A stretch of 33,673 nt of DNA from Candidatus Kuenenbacteria bacterium (GCA_012798565.1 JAAZMX010000028.1:1-33673); one strand, 5' to 3'. Counted from the first letter of the stretch, positions 18,595 to 27,944 are shown. Made by a program: numbers and translations. Notes: a model not told the origin generated them from the sequence alone.

Positions 18595-18609
18595 TTTCGG
18601 GAGAAAAAA
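18595..18609. repeat. Direct repeat (copy 2) flanking HNH/Dcm module
   Basis: TTTCGGGAGAAAAAA. Confidence 0.7.
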
Positions 18610-18754
18610 GCATCTTATTTTTCCTCTAAAATTAAAGAAAAAGAAATTTGAAATTTTTTGAAACAATTGGGCGTTAGTTCAGAACAGAAAAGAAATATTT
18701 TAGCTAACTTCTTATTACGTAAATTCTCACAAGGGGCGGATTTATGGGTTAATT

Positions 18755-19246
18755 TTATAATGACCAGAAAACAAATACAAGCCCAAAATCAGACTTTTTT
18801 TTGCTAAATTCATAGAGGGCGACGCTGGCGGCGATGGCGACATTGAGGGATTCTTTTTGTCCGAGCATAGGGATGGAGATGATGGCGTCGGCTTGGGAGA
18901 GGATTTTTTTACTAATACCTTTGACTTCATTGCCGACGACTAGGGCGCAGGGAAATTGGGGTTTGAAGGTGGTTAAATTTTTGGTTCTTGGCCCGGTTTC
19001 TAGGGCGTAGATTTTGACACCTTGTTTTTTGAGTTTGGGGATGAGGAGATGGGTCTGGTAGTATTTTTCCCAAGGAACAAAAGTGTCGGCGCCAAGAGCG
19101 ACTTTGGCGATTTTGGGATTGGGCGGAGTGGCGGTGTAACCGCAGAGATAGATTTTACTGATGCCAAAGACATCAGCGGAACGAAAGAGTGAACCGACGT
19201 TGAATAGACTTCTGATATTTTGCGCGATTAAATAGATTTCTTTCAT
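18755..19246 (-). CDS. TrmH/SpoU-family RNA methyltransferase
   Basis: YLIAQNIRSLFNVGSLFRSADVFGISKIYLCGYTATPPNPKIAKVALGAD, CALVVGNEVKGIS, ISIPMLGQKESLNVAIAASVALYEF. Confidence 0.93.
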   Translation of the reverse strand: MKEIYLIAQNIRSLFNVGSLFRSADVFGISKIYLCGYTATPPNPKIAKVALGADTFVPWEKYYQTHLLIPKLKKQGVKIYALETGPRTKNLTTFKPQFPCALVVGNEVKGISKKILSQADAIISIPMLGQKESLNVAIAASVALYEFSKKKSDFGLVFVFWSL

Positions 19247-19269
19247 AAGATGCGGGATCCCTCGCTAGT

Positions 19270-19365
19270 GTTCGGAATAAACTGCGGGGAGCCGATGTTA
19301 AATAAGGAACGGATGTTTTGGGCTATTAAAAATAATTTAGGTGTTTGTTTGAGTAAAGACATAAT
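19270..19365 (-). pseudogene. Truncated duplicate of the TrmH-family gene 5' end
   Basis: Minus-strand reading MSLLKQTPKLFLIAQNIRSLFNIGSP.. matches the N-terminus of the intact gene and then stops. Confidence 0.75.
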
Positions 19366-19403
19366 TTGATTTAATTTTTTTGAGAGGAAATTACCAAATT
19401 TTA

Positions 19404-19426
19404 GGTTCAGGTCAGAGACCTGAACC
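19404..19426. repeat. Perfect palindromic hairpin
   Basis: GGTTCAGGT-CAGAG-ACCTGAACC. Confidence 0.85.
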
Positions 19427-19558
19427 AACTAGGGTTTTGGGCGATGAGGTAGAGTTTTTCTCATAAGACGCAGGGTCGGTAAGCAGTTGGAAGATAATTG
19501 GAAGGAGGGGGTATTTATGCTACAATTATAATAAGAAAACAAAATTGGTCAAATAAAT

Positions 19559-20191
19559 ATGTTAATTTATCCAAATTATAAAATTGAAAAAGAATTGTGG
19601 CGGCGGGGATTTCGCGGGGTAGCGGGATTGGATGAAGCAGGGAGAGGGGCTTGGGCCGGACCAGTGGTAGCCGCGGCGGTCGTTTTGCCGCAAAATTTAA
19701 AGATCAATGGTTTGAAAGATTCAAAATTATTGACTCCCAAAAAGAGAGAAGAACTTTTTATAGTAATTAATAAACAAGCCCTAGCCGTAGGGGTGGGAAT
19801 TATTTCTGAACAGGTGATTGATAAAGAGGGGATAATCGCGGCAACAAGACAAGCCTTTATCACCGCAATAGAAAAGATAAAAGATAGGGTGGATTATTTA
19901 TTGGCTGACGGCATAAAGATTTTTGAGCACGCGTTGCCGACAGAGTTTTACATCAAGGGGGACAGAAAGATCCTTTCGGTCGCGGCCGCGTCTGTAGTGG
20001 CCAAGGTGACCAGGGATAATATTTTAAAAGACTACCACCAGAAATATCCAGTTTACGGTTTTGACCAACACAAGGGTTATGGGACATCAGAGCACGAAAG
20101 AAAATTGGATCAGCACGGCTGGTGTATAATTCATCGCCAATCTTTTCGGCCAATAGCCGAGGGGCGCTGGGCGGAAAACAGGGAAGAATAG
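19559..20191 (+). CDS. rnhB: Ribonuclease HII
   Basis: GVAGLDEAGRGAWAGPVVAAAVVLP, LKDSKLLTPKKRE, DHYHQKYPVYGFDQHKGYGTSEH-type region. Confidence 0.96.
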   Translation: MLIYPNYKIEKELWRRGFRGVAGLDEAGRGAWAGPVVAAAVVLPQNLKINGLKDSKLLTPKKREELFIVINKQALAVGVGIISEQVIDKEGIIAATRQAFITAIEKIKDRVDYLLADGIKIFEHALPTEFYIKGDRKILSVAAASVVAKVTRDNILKDYHQKYPVYGFDQHKGYGTSEHERKLDQHGWCIIHRQSFRPIAEGRWAENREE

Positions 20192-20307
20192 TATTTGATT
20201 TTTTGGCCATTTTTTGTATAATTACTTTGTTTGAGTTGGTAGCAGGGAACATGGCACTCGAGTCCGGGGGATTAAAAATAAATTTAAAATATTTGAATAT
20301 TAATTAT

Positions 20308-20871
20308 ATGGAAGAAAAAAAGTTTCCTGGCGGGAGGGAACTCCTGGACGCTCATGTTTTACTCATTGATCAATTGGGTATAAATTATGGCGCCAAAGTA
20401 GCTGATTTGGGTTGCGGAACAACCGGTTATTTTGCCTTTCAGGCAGCAGAGGCAGTGGGTGATACAGGGATAGTCTATGCCGTGGATATTCAGAAGATGA
20501 TTTTGAAAAACATCGAGAATCGCGCCAAGATGTTGGGACTCAGCAACGTGAAGACTATCTGGTCCAATTTGGAGGATTATGGAGCGACAGCAATCAATGA
20601 TGCTGCGGTTGATTATGCCGTTTTGATCAATGTGCTATTCCAAAACAAAAAACCAGAAACAATATTGCGTGAGGCCGCAAGGGTGATGCGACGTGGAGGA
20701 CGAATATTGATCGTCGAATGGAAACAAGGGAGGTTTCCATTTGGGCCGCCAGCTGAAGTCAAGGTGACGGCAGAAAAGGTGCGCGAATTGGCTCTGGGGG
20801 CGGGATTGAAAGAGAAAAAGGAAGTGGTAGCAGGGAGATTTCATTATGGTTTAATTTTTGAAAAAATTTAA
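20308..20871 (+). CDS. Class I SAM-dependent methyltransferase
   Basis: KVADLGCGTTGYFAFQAAEAVGDTGIVYAVDIQKMIL, later ARVMRRGGRILIVEWK. The 20122 start overlaps rnhB; ATG at 20308 preferred. Confidence 0.88.
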   Translation: MEEKKFPGGRELLDAHVLLIDQLGINYGAKVADLGCGTTGYFAFQAAEAVGDTGIVYAVDIQKMILKNIENRAKMLGLSNVKTIWSNLEDYGATAINDAAVDYAVLINVLFQNKKPETILREAARVMRRGGRILIVEWKQGRFPFGPPAEVKVTAEKVRELALGAGLKEKKEVVAGRFHYGLIFEKI

Positions 20872-21274
20872 CAAATATTTTATGCGTAATTTATTGACGT
20901 TCAGCTATTGGTTCAATATCAGTCCAGAGCCGTGGCTAGAAAGCAGTTATCGATTTTTGATTTTAGTCTTTGGAATAATGGTGATCATCGGGTTATTGGC
21001 AGGATTATTTATAAAGAAAAATGACAGCGATAATCTGAAGAGGAAATTTTGGGATAAGATACAAAGTCTTTTCTTATTAATTGGTTTTCTGGGATTGGGA
21101 TTGGTTTTTTGCCGTCAAGAAGAAATCGGTTTTTTGAGCATGCCGTTTTTGCTTTTGCTTTTGGGCGTCTGGGCGCTGATCTGGGCTTATAAAATTTTTC
21201 GCTACGCGGTAAAGATTATGCCAGAAAGACGGGAGGAGCAGCGCAAGAAAGAGGAAAAACAAAAATATTTATAA
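20858..21274 (+). CDS. Hypothetical membrane protein
   Basis: TM segments IMVIIGLLAGLFI, LFLLIGFLGLGLVF, FLLLLLGVWALIWAY; start possibly 20882. Confidence 0.75.
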   Translation: MKKFNKYFMRNLLTFSYWFNISPEPWLESSYRFLILVFGIMVIIGLLAGLFIKKNDSDNLKRKFWDKIQSLFLLIGFLGLGLVFCRQEEIGFLSMPFLLLLLGVWALIWAYKIFRYAVKIMPERREEQRKKEEKQKYL

Positions 21275-21280
21275 TTAATT

Positions 21281-21646
21281 ATGAATACTAGGGCCAAGGG
21301 AAAAATTGGCGAGACGATAGCAGAGAAATATTTAAAAGAAAATAATTATAACATTTTGGCAAAAAATTATTATACACGCTGGGGAGAGATAGATATCGTG
21401 GCAAGAGATGAGACAAATGAAGAGTTGGTTTTCGTGGAAGTAAAAATGCGTCAGTCAAAGACATGCGGCTACCCAGAGGAAGCGGTGGATGACTACAAAT
21501 TGGAAAGAATGGAGGAGGCGGCTGGGATTTACCTGGAGAAATTTGGGCTAGAAGACAAATATCGTTTTGACTGTTTGGCCATCGAGAGAGAGATATCAAG
21601 AGGAAAGGTAGAGATAAAGCATTATAAAAATATTGGTTTAGTTTGA
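21281..21646 (+). CDS. YraN family (UPF0102) endonuclease-like protein
   Basis: GKIGETIAEKYLKENNYNILAKNYYTRWGEIDIVARD...LVFVEVKMR. Confidence 0.95.
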   Translation: MNTRAKGKIGETIAEKYLKENNYNILAKNYYTRWGEIDIVARDETNEELVFVEVKMRQSKTCGYPEEAVDDYKLERMEEAAGIYLEKFGLEDKYRFDCLAIEREISRGKVEIKHYKNIGLV

Positions 21647-21653
21647 AGTAAAT

Positions 21654-21896
21654 ATGGAACAGACGGGAGCGGTCTATAAAAATTTAATCAATTGCACTGT
21701 TGACAGGCTGGAAGGCGGTTGGGCAGTTTTGAAGTTGGAAGACGGGCAAACATTGAACTGGCCAATAGACAAATTGCCCGGGGGAGTAGGCGAGGGCGCG
21801 AGCGTAAATATTTTTTTGAGCACAGCCAAGAGCGAAGAGGAAGAGCGAGAAAGAACGGCCAAAAAGATTTTGAATGAATTATTAAAGACAGAATAG
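21654..21896 (+). CDS. DUF3006-like small protein
   Basis: NCTVDRLEGGWAVLKLEDGQTLNWPIDKLPGGVGEGASVNI pattern. Confidence 0.7.
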   Translation: MEQTGAVYKNLINCTVDRLEGGWAVLKLEDGQTLNWPIDKLPGGVGEGASVNIFLSTAKSEEEERERTAKKILNELLKTE

Positions 21897-21898
21897 TT

Positions 21899-23758
21899 AT
21901 GATCAAAGAGAAAATCAGCGGGGTGATAAATAACACAATTTATAAATGGCTACTCTTTGTAGCTATTTTTTTAATAGTTGTCGTAGTGGTATTTGGATCA
22001 ATAGAATTATATAGTTTTTATTTTAATAATAGGATTTATCCGGGCGTGGCGGTCGGTGAGTTGGGGTTGGGGGGTAAAAATAAAGAACAGGCGCGTGCGC
22101 TGATTTTGGCCAAGAGCGATGAGCTGGTTCATGAAGGGATAAGTTTTTATTATGGCCAAGAGAAAATGATATTGACACCGATTAGCTACAGCGAGGATGG
22201 AAACAGCCAGGTGCTTTGGACTTATGATTTGGATAAAATGGTTGATGAGGCGTATTTGGTGGGGCGGGCAGGAAAGGGATTGGCTGGCTGGCAAGGAAAA
22301 ATTCAGGCACTGTTTGGCCGGGTGATTGTAGAGGCAAGATATCAATTCAAAAAGGAGGAAACAACTGCGACAGTAAAAGAAAAATTTGGGCAATTTGAAG
22401 ATCCGGGCGAGGAGGCAAGATTGACTTGGGAGGGAAATACGCCAGTTGGCACAAGAGAAAAAACGGGAAAAGTTTTTGATTATGAACGAGCGATGGGCTG
22501 GGTAGAGGAAAATTTGCAGCGCCTGGAAAACCGACCGATAGAGTTGGCATTAATAGAGATTCAACCAAAGGTGACTCAGGCAGAAGTGGAGGGACTTTTC
22601 CCCAAAGCCAGGGAGGTTCGAAGTTTGGCGCCAGTGACCATCAAATTTATTGAGGAAGAAGAAACTAATAAAAAAAGCTGGACAATTAAAGAACAAGAGT
22701 GGAGTGAATGGCTAAAAGTGAAAGATAACGGCCAAGGGGAGGCCTATCTTGGGGTGGACGAAGAAAAAGCGAGAGACTGGCTGAAAGAGATAGCTTTGGC
22801 GGTGGATCAGCCGGTCAAAGACGCCCGTTTTGTGATGCAAGATGGGCGGGTGAGTGAGTTTCAATCAGCTCAGGATGGGCGGGTGGTGGATATTGAAGAG
22901 TCAATTAAAAAAATTGAAGAAGTGATTCTGAGAGAGGGGCAAAGAGAGACAGAACTGGTGATGATGACAGAAAAAACAAAATTGAATAATGAAAGCGTGA
23001 ATGAATTGGGAATCAGGGAATTGGTGGGGCAAGGGGAATCCAATTTTGCCGGGTCATCGAAGAGCAGGATCCATAATATTGGAGTGGGAGCAGCCGCCCT
23101 GAACGGTCTTTTGATCAAACCCGGCGAAGAGTTTTCTATTAATAACGCGCTTGGAACGATAGATGCTAGCACTGGTTATAAACCAGAGATGGTGATCAAG
23201 GGTGATAAAACAATTCCAGAATATGGCGGGGGCTTGTGTCAGGTGGGGACGACGTTGTTCCGGCTGGCGATCAATACCGGCTTACCGATTACGGAAAGAA
23301 GAAATCATTCTTATCGCGTGAGTTATTATGAACCAGCCGGGACAGATGCGACGATTTATGGTCCGTGGCCGGACTTGAAATTTATCAATGACACGGGAAA
23401 TTATTTATTATTACAGACACGAATAGAAGGGACAAAAGCTTATTTTGATTTTTGGGGGACGAGCGATGGCCGAGAGGTGGCGACGACGACACCCACGATT
23501 TATAATATTGTGCCGGCCGGGGGAACAAAGATGATAGAAACAGAGGATTTAAAACCGGGGGAAAAGAAGTGCACGGAGAGGGCGCATAATGGAGCTGACG
23601 CTTATTTTAAAAGGACAATTAGCTGGCCAGAAGGGACGGGGAGAGAAAAAATAGAAGAGACTTTCCGTTCACACTATGTGCCTTGGCAGGCAGTGTGTCT
23701 CGTAGGCAAAGAACCGAGTGAGACGGCGACGAGTACGGTAGAAGTAATCAGCAATTAG
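21899..23758 (+). CDS. VanW family protein with peptidoglycan-binding-like N-terminal region
   Basis: N-terminal TM; IHNIGVGAAALNGLLIKPGEEFSINNALG...YGGGLCQVGTTLFRLAINTGLPITERRNHSYRVSYY is the VanW core. Confidence 0.94.
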   Translation: MIKEKISGVINNTIYKWLLFVAIFLIVVVVVFGSIELYSFYFNNRIYPGVAVGELGLGGKNKEQARALILAKSDELVHEGISFYYGQEKMILTPISYSEDGNSQVLWTYDLDKMVDEAYLVGRAGKGLAGWQGKIQALFGRVIVEARYQFKKEETTATVKEKFGQFEDPGEEARLTWEGNTPVGTREKTGKVFDYERAMGWVEENLQRLENRPIELALIEIQPKVTQAEVEGLFPKAREVRSLAPVTIKFIEEEETNKKSWTIKEQEWSEWLKVKDNGQGEAYLGVDEEKARDWLKEIALAVDQPVKDARFVMQDGRVSEFQSAQDGRVVDIEESIKKIEEVILREGQRETELVMMTEKTKLNNESVNELGIRELVGQGESNFAGSSKSRIHNIGVGAAALNGLLIKPGEEFSINNALGTIDASTGYKPEMVIKGDKTIPEYGGGLCQVGTTLFRLAINTGLPITERRNHSYRVSYYEPAGTDATIYGPWPDLKFINDTGNYLLLQTRIEGTKAYFDFWGTSDGREVATTTPTIYNIVPAGGTKMIETEDLKPGEKKCTERAHNGADAYFKRTISWPEGTGREKIEETFRSHYVPWQAVCLVGKEPSETATSTVEVISN

Positions 23759-23799
23759 AAAACAGAAATTAGGTAGGAAGCAAAATAGATAGGATTTAA

Positions 23800-23845
23800 G
23801 AATATTGAGATTGGGATATTAGATATTGAATATTAAATATTAAAA
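23800..23845. repeat. 7-bp-period AT-rich repeat downstream of VanW-family gene
   Basis: ggatatt|agatatt|gaatatt|aaatatt. Confidence 0.7.
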
Positions 23846-23873
23846 CACCCGCCGAGTTGGCGGGTGATTTTTA
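23842..23873. terminator. Intrinsic terminator
   Basis: CACCCGCCGAGTTGGCGGGTG flanked by A-run and ATTTTTAAT. Confidence 0.82.
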
Positions 23874-23883
23874 ATATTGGTGG

Positions 23884-24108
23884 TTAGAAATTATTCATTA
23901 ATCCTGTTTTTTTTACTTTGCTGTTAGTTGCCAATAAATAAATAATTTCCATTAAACCCAAGGAATTTAAAATTAATATAATTATATACCAAACCTTATT
24001 GCCGCGTTTGGCTGCGCGCCAAAGAGCTAAGCCTTTCCAAACCAAACTCCAGACAAGAACCAAAAGCAATAATGGAGTATTATTAAAAATTTCTGGTAGT
24101 TGATTCAT
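23884..24108 (-). CDS. DUF5652-like small membrane protein
   Basis: LLLLVLVWSLVWKGLALWRAAKRGNKVWYIIILILNSLGLMEIIYLL. Confidence 0.8.
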   Translation of the reverse strand: MNQLPEIFNNTPLLLLVLVWSLVWKGLALWRAAKRGNKVWYIIILILNSLGLMEIIYLLATNSKVKKTGLMNNF

Positions 24109-24173
24109 AAAATAAAAATTAATTGATTAATATCTATTTTAATTTTAGCAAAAGATCAGTTTTTTTTCAAATT

Positions 24174-24336
24174 AAAACCCCGTCTTTTAGACGGGGCAAG
24201 AAAAATCGCTAATTACTCCAAGAGAAGAAAATCCTTATAAGGAGAATCCGAGTCGAAACCAGGATTATCCTTAAAAGAGATCCCCATGCTCGTCGTCTCT
24301 TGGAGAAATTAAAGATAGGATTAGTTTTTAAGCTTC
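24174..24336 (-). ncRNA. Candidate structured small RNA of unknown family
   Basis: Intergenic; minus-strand -35 TTGACA / 17 bp / -10 TATGAT upstream, 10-bp perfect closing stem CTCCAAGAGA/TCTCTTGGAG, ends in CCCCGTCTAAAAGACGGGGTTTT hairpin; no convincing ORF. Confidence 0.55.
24178..24196 (-). terminator. Terminator-like hairpin of candidate small RNA
   Basis: 8-bp GC-rich stem, 3-nt loop, followed by TTTTAATTT on the minus strand. Confidence 0.7.
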
Positions 24337-24341
24337 CAGCC

Positions 24342-24370
24342 ATCATATCATAAGAGCGGAAGCTTGTCAA
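24342..24370 (-). promoter_or_regulatory. Sigma70-type promoter for candidate small RNA
   Basis: Minus strand TTGACA (24370-24365), 17-bp spacer, TATGAT (24347-24342). Confidence 0.75.
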
Positions 24371-24419
24371 GGCGGTGTTAATCTGGTAGAGTAAGTTTAT
24401 AGATAAATTAAAGAAATAT

Positions 24420-25820
24420 ATGGCAAATAAGAGAAAAATCGGAGGGGAAGAGTTGTTTTTGAAAAGTGAGCTTTTCTGGGATATAGCCAGCAAAAGCGAA
24501 CAAAATAAGGCGGAAAAATTGGCTGGGGAATATAAGGATTTTTTGGATAGGGCCAAGACGGAAAAGCAGACAATTGCACGGGTGAGCGAACTGGCCAGAA
24601 AAAACGGCTTAACAGTGGTTGATTTGAATGAAAAGTTGCCCAAAGGTAAGACAAAAATGATTTTTATCAATCGAGGCAAGAGCGCGATTTTGGTAAATTT
24701 GGGCAAGGGAGATATGGCAGTTGGAGCCAATTTTTTGATCGCTCACGTGGATTCACCAAGGATGGATTTGAAAGTTAAGCCACTATATGAGGACGGGGAG
24801 ATAGCTTATTTTAAACCAAATTATTATGGTGGCATAAAAAAATATCACTGGCCGGTGACACCTCTCGCTATGCAAGGCACGGTAGTTTTAAAAAACGGCC
24901 AAGAGATAGAGATAAATATCGGATTGAAAGATGACGAACCAATTTTTTTGATTTCTGATCTGTTGCCTCATTTGGATAATGAAAGAAATGATAAGCCGCT
25001 CGGTAAAGCGATTGACGCTGAGGAATTAAATATTATCGTGGGAACAAAACCGGTGGCGGATAAAAAAGCTAAAGAGCGGGTGAAGCTAGCAGTTTTGGAA
25101 TGGCTTTATAAAAATTATAAAATTGGGGAGGAAGAATTATTCACAGCGGATATCCGTTTCGTGCCGGCACACAAAACAAGAGACGTGGGCTTTGACCGGG
25201 GATTGATTGCGAGTTATGGGCAAGATGATCGGGTGTGTGTTTTTGCGACGCTGAAAGGGTTTTTGGAAGCAAGAAATAACCGAATGAGTATTTTGTATTT
25301 GGTAGACAAAGAGGAGACCGGTAGCATTGGAGCGACCGGAGCAGAATCTTTCTTTTTGGAGAATGTAATTAATTATTTGATCAGAGAATTGAAATCGGAG
25401 GTAGGTATCTACGATTTTTATAGAAGGTCAAAAGCAATTTCGGCTGACGTGACCGCGGCGTATGACCCGGATTACAAACAGGCGTATGACCCGAACAATG
25501 TGGCAAGGCTGGGACACGGAGTAGTAATAGAAAAATACGTTGGTTATCGCGGCAAGTCCTACACGATGGAGGCGGAGCCATTTTTCATCAGGGCAATAAT
25601 AAATTTATTTCATAAGAATAAAGTAGTTTGGCAGACAGGGCATCTGGGTAAGGCAGACAGTGGCGGCGGCGGGACGATTGCTGGTTATTTATCTAACCGC
25701 AATATAGAAGTAGTGGATATGGGAGTGGCGCTACTCAATATGCACTCGCCGTATGAACTCTCGAGCAAGGCGGACATTTACTCAGCATATAAAGGGTACA
25801 AGGTGTTTTTGGAAAATTAG
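24420..25820 (+). CDS. M18 family aminopeptidase
   Basis: FLIAHVDSPRMDLK, VDKEETGSIGATGAES, HLGKADSGGGGTIAGYL, NMHSPYELSSKADIYSAYKGYKVF. Confidence 0.93.
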   Translation: MANKRKIGGEELFLKSELFWDIASKSEQNKAEKLAGEYKDFLDRAKTEKQTIARVSELARKNGLTVVDLNEKLPKGKTKMIFINRGKSAILVNLGKGDMAVGANFLIAHVDSPRMDLKVKPLYEDGEIAYFKPNYYGGIKKYHWPVTPLAMQGTVVLKNGQEIEINIGLKDDEPIFLISDLLPHLDNERNDKPLGKAIDAEELNIIVGTKPVADKKAKERVKLAVLEWLYKNYKIGEEELFTADIRFVPAHKTRDVGFDRGLIASYGQDDRVCVFATLKGFLEARNNRMSILYLVDKEETGSIGATGAESFFLENVINYLIRELKSEVGIYDFYRRSKAISADVTAAYDPDYKQAYDPNNVARLGHGVVIEKYVGYRGKSYTMEAEPFFIRAIINLFHKNKVVWQTGHLGKADSGGGGTIAGYLSNRNIEVVDMGVALLNMHSPYELSSKADIYSAYKGYKVFLEN

Positions 25821-25912
25821 GAACATCAAAATTTTGCGGTAAGGTATTTTTGTCCACGGGATCTTTCTCCTGCAGAACTTAATGCGGGGTCAAGATAAAT
25901 TTTGTTAAAATT

Positions 25913-26929
25913 ATGTCAAAAGACAGAGTCATCACAGCAGAAGAAAAAGAAGAGGATCAGGGTTTTGATTTGACGCTCCGGCCAAGAAGCCTGGACGAGT
26001 TTATCGGGCAAGGGCAAATCAAAACTAACCTGAAGATTTTTATTGAAGCGGCGAAACAAAGAGAGGAGGCTTTGGAGCACGTGCTGTTTTATGGCGCACC
26101 GGGGCTCGGTAAGACGACTTTGTCCCACATTATCGCCAAAGAGATGGGGGTGAATATCAAGGTGACCAGCGGGCCGGCGATTGAAAAGGCAGGGGATCTG
26201 GCAGCAATTTTGACTAACCTGGAAAAAGGCGATGTGTTGTTTATTGACGAAATTCACCGAATGAACAGAAATATTGAGGAAATTCTTTATCCGGCGATGG
26301 AAGATTATGCTCTGGATATTATTATCGGCAAGGGGCCGTCAGCGCGAACTTTAAAGCTGGAATTGCCGCAGTTTACTTTGGTTGGCGCAACCACAAGACT
26401 CAGTATGTTGTCATCACCTTTGCGCGATCGTTTTGGTAATATTTTTAGAATTGATTTTTATAAACCAGAAGAAATTCATGAGGTGGTCAAGCGTTCGGCG
26501 AAGATATTAAAGGTAAAGATGAACGAAGAAGCCGCCAGAGAGATCGCCAAACGTTCGCGCTGGACGCCGAGAATCGCCAACCGCATTTTGAAAAGAGTCA
26601 GGGATTTCAGCCAGGTGCGCGGCAAGGAAGAAATAAACAAAGATGAGTGCACGGAAGCGTTGAAGATGCTGGATATTGATCAGCTGGGATTGGATGAGAT
26701 TGACCGCAGGGTTTTGAAAATAATAATTGAAAAATATAATGGCGGACCGGTGGGACTCGGGACAATCGCAGCGGCGACCAATGAGGAGGTGGCGACAATT
26801 GAAGAAATTTATGAACCATTTTTGTTACAGCAAGGATTTCTCATGCGGACGCCTAGGGGTCGGGCGGCGACAAGAAGCGCCTATGAACACTTGGGATATC
26901 CAGTGCCGGAGGAGAATAAACTTTTTTAG
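25913..26929 (+). CDS. ruvB: Holliday junction branch migration helicase RuvB
   Basis: [96 protein letters not shown]. Confidence 0.98.
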   Translation: MSKDRVITAEEKEEDQGFDLTLRPRSLDEFIGQGQIKTNLKIFIEAAKQREEALEHVLFYGAPGLGKTTLSHIIAKEMGVNIKVTSGPAIEKAGDLAAILTNLEKGDVLFIDEIHRMNRNIEEILYPAMEDYALDIIIGKGPSARTLKLELPQFTLVGATTRLSMLSSPLRDRFGNIFRIDFYKPEEIHEVVKRSAKILKVKMNEEAAREIAKRSRWTPRIANRILKRVRDFSQVRGKEEINKDECTEALKMLDIDQLGLDEIDRRVLKIIIEKYNGGPVGLGTIAAATNEEVATIEEIYEPFLLQQGFLMRTPRGRAATRSAYEHLGYPVPEENKLF

Positions 26930-26976
26930 GTCCCGCGAATTTACAAATATTTTACAAATCTACAAATATCTAAAAC

Positions 26977-27201
26977 ATGGAAATACCAACCTTTATTTTT
27001 TTAATAGCTTTTCTTTTAATGGCGGCATGTTTTGTGATATTTTCATTGTTTCTGCTGTATCACGCGATCAGGTTTGGGGTGGCCAGCTGGGTAAATGTTT
27101 TTACGATAGTTATATATATGGCCGGAGCGGCTCTAATTTTTTTGGCGGCCTATAGGTATATTGCCTCAGTTGACTGGAGTCAGGCGATAAAGATTTTGTA
27201 G
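26977..27201 (+). CDS. Small two-TM hypothetical membrane protein
   Basis: 74 aa, two hydrophobic segments. Confidence 0.65.
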   Translation: MEIPTFIFLIAFLLMAACFVIFSLFLLYHAIRFGVASWVNVFTIVIYMAGAALIFLAAYRYIASVDWSQAIKIL

Positions 27202-27301
27202 AGGTTTACTAAAGCCTGTCCCGAGCGACCTTGATGTCCATCGGGGGAGCCAAGGGAACCCGTGTAATTATCTGTGGGTGCCAATCAAAATCAGAGCGTA
27301 T

Positions 27302-27350
27302 TAAGACAGGATCCCTCCCCGCGGAACTCAATGCGGGGTCGGGATAAACT
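27302..27350. repeat. Dispersed GGATCCCTCCCCGC...GCGGGGTCGGGATAAA repeat
   Basis: CAGGATCCCTCCCCGCGGAACTCAATGCGGGGTCGGGATAAAC; related copies near 5255, 19252 and 25857. Confidence 0.7.
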
Positions 27351-27365
27351 TCTAATTTAAAAAAT

Positions 27366-27944
27366 ATGTTTAGTTTAAAATATTTACCACATAAAGAGCC
27401 AGATGAGAAAGTGATTTTTTGTTTGCATCGGCATGGGTTTGTTTTGTTTACAATAGCTATGGCTTTTTTAATTTTTGCCCTTTTGCCTTTGGGCGCTTAT
27501 TTTCTGGTGACGGTTGAATTGGTGCCGTTCATTGACAGCGAGATTTTGAAAATATTTTTACGCCTGCTGGTGTTTGTTTTTTATTTATTTTGGTGGATGC
27601 TTTTTTATTATGCTTTTTTGGATTATTATTTGGATGTTTGGATAGTGACGAATTATCGAATAATCGGCGTAGAGCAGAAGGGTCTTTTTAACCGGACGGT
27701 GGCGGAGTATAAATTATTCCGCATTCAAGATGTAATGGCCGAACAGAAGGGGATATTTTCCACGGTGGTGGATTATGGCAATATCCATGTTCAAACAGCC
27801 GGCGAACAAGAGTTGGTTGAATTTAAACAGGTGGCCAATCCGAACTATATAGCGAGAGAACTTATTCGTTTGGTGGAATTCAATAAACACAAGATGAATC
27901 AATCGGCAGATAAAAAAGATAAAAATGAAAGTAAGACTATTTGA
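27366..27944 (+). CDS. PH domain-containing membrane protein (YdbS-like)
   Basis: TM pair then DVWIVTNYRIIGVEQKGLFNRTVAEYKLFRIQDVMAEQKGIFSTVVDYGNIHVQTAG. Confidence 0.85.
   Translation: MFSLKYLPHKEPDEKVIFCLHRHGFVLFTIAMAFLIFALLPLGAYFLVTVELVPFIDSEILKIFLRLLVFVFYLFWWMLFYYAFLDYYLDVWIVTNYRIIGVEQKGLFNRTVAEYKLFRIQDVMAEQKGIFSTVVDYGNIHVQTAGEQELVEFKQVANPNYIARELIRLVEFNKHKMNQSADKKDKNESKTI

Noticed and set aside
18669-18710. GTTAG...CTAAC near the Dcm gene as another attC-like site
   Set aside because: Box order is opposite to RYYYAAC...GTTRRRY and there is no supporting stem.
24216-24305. tmRNA/tRNA interpretation of the GGTTTCGACTC motif in the minus-strand RNA candidate
   Set aside because: No 7-bp acceptor stem, D-arm or anticodon arm can be arranged around it by eye, and there is no CCA end.
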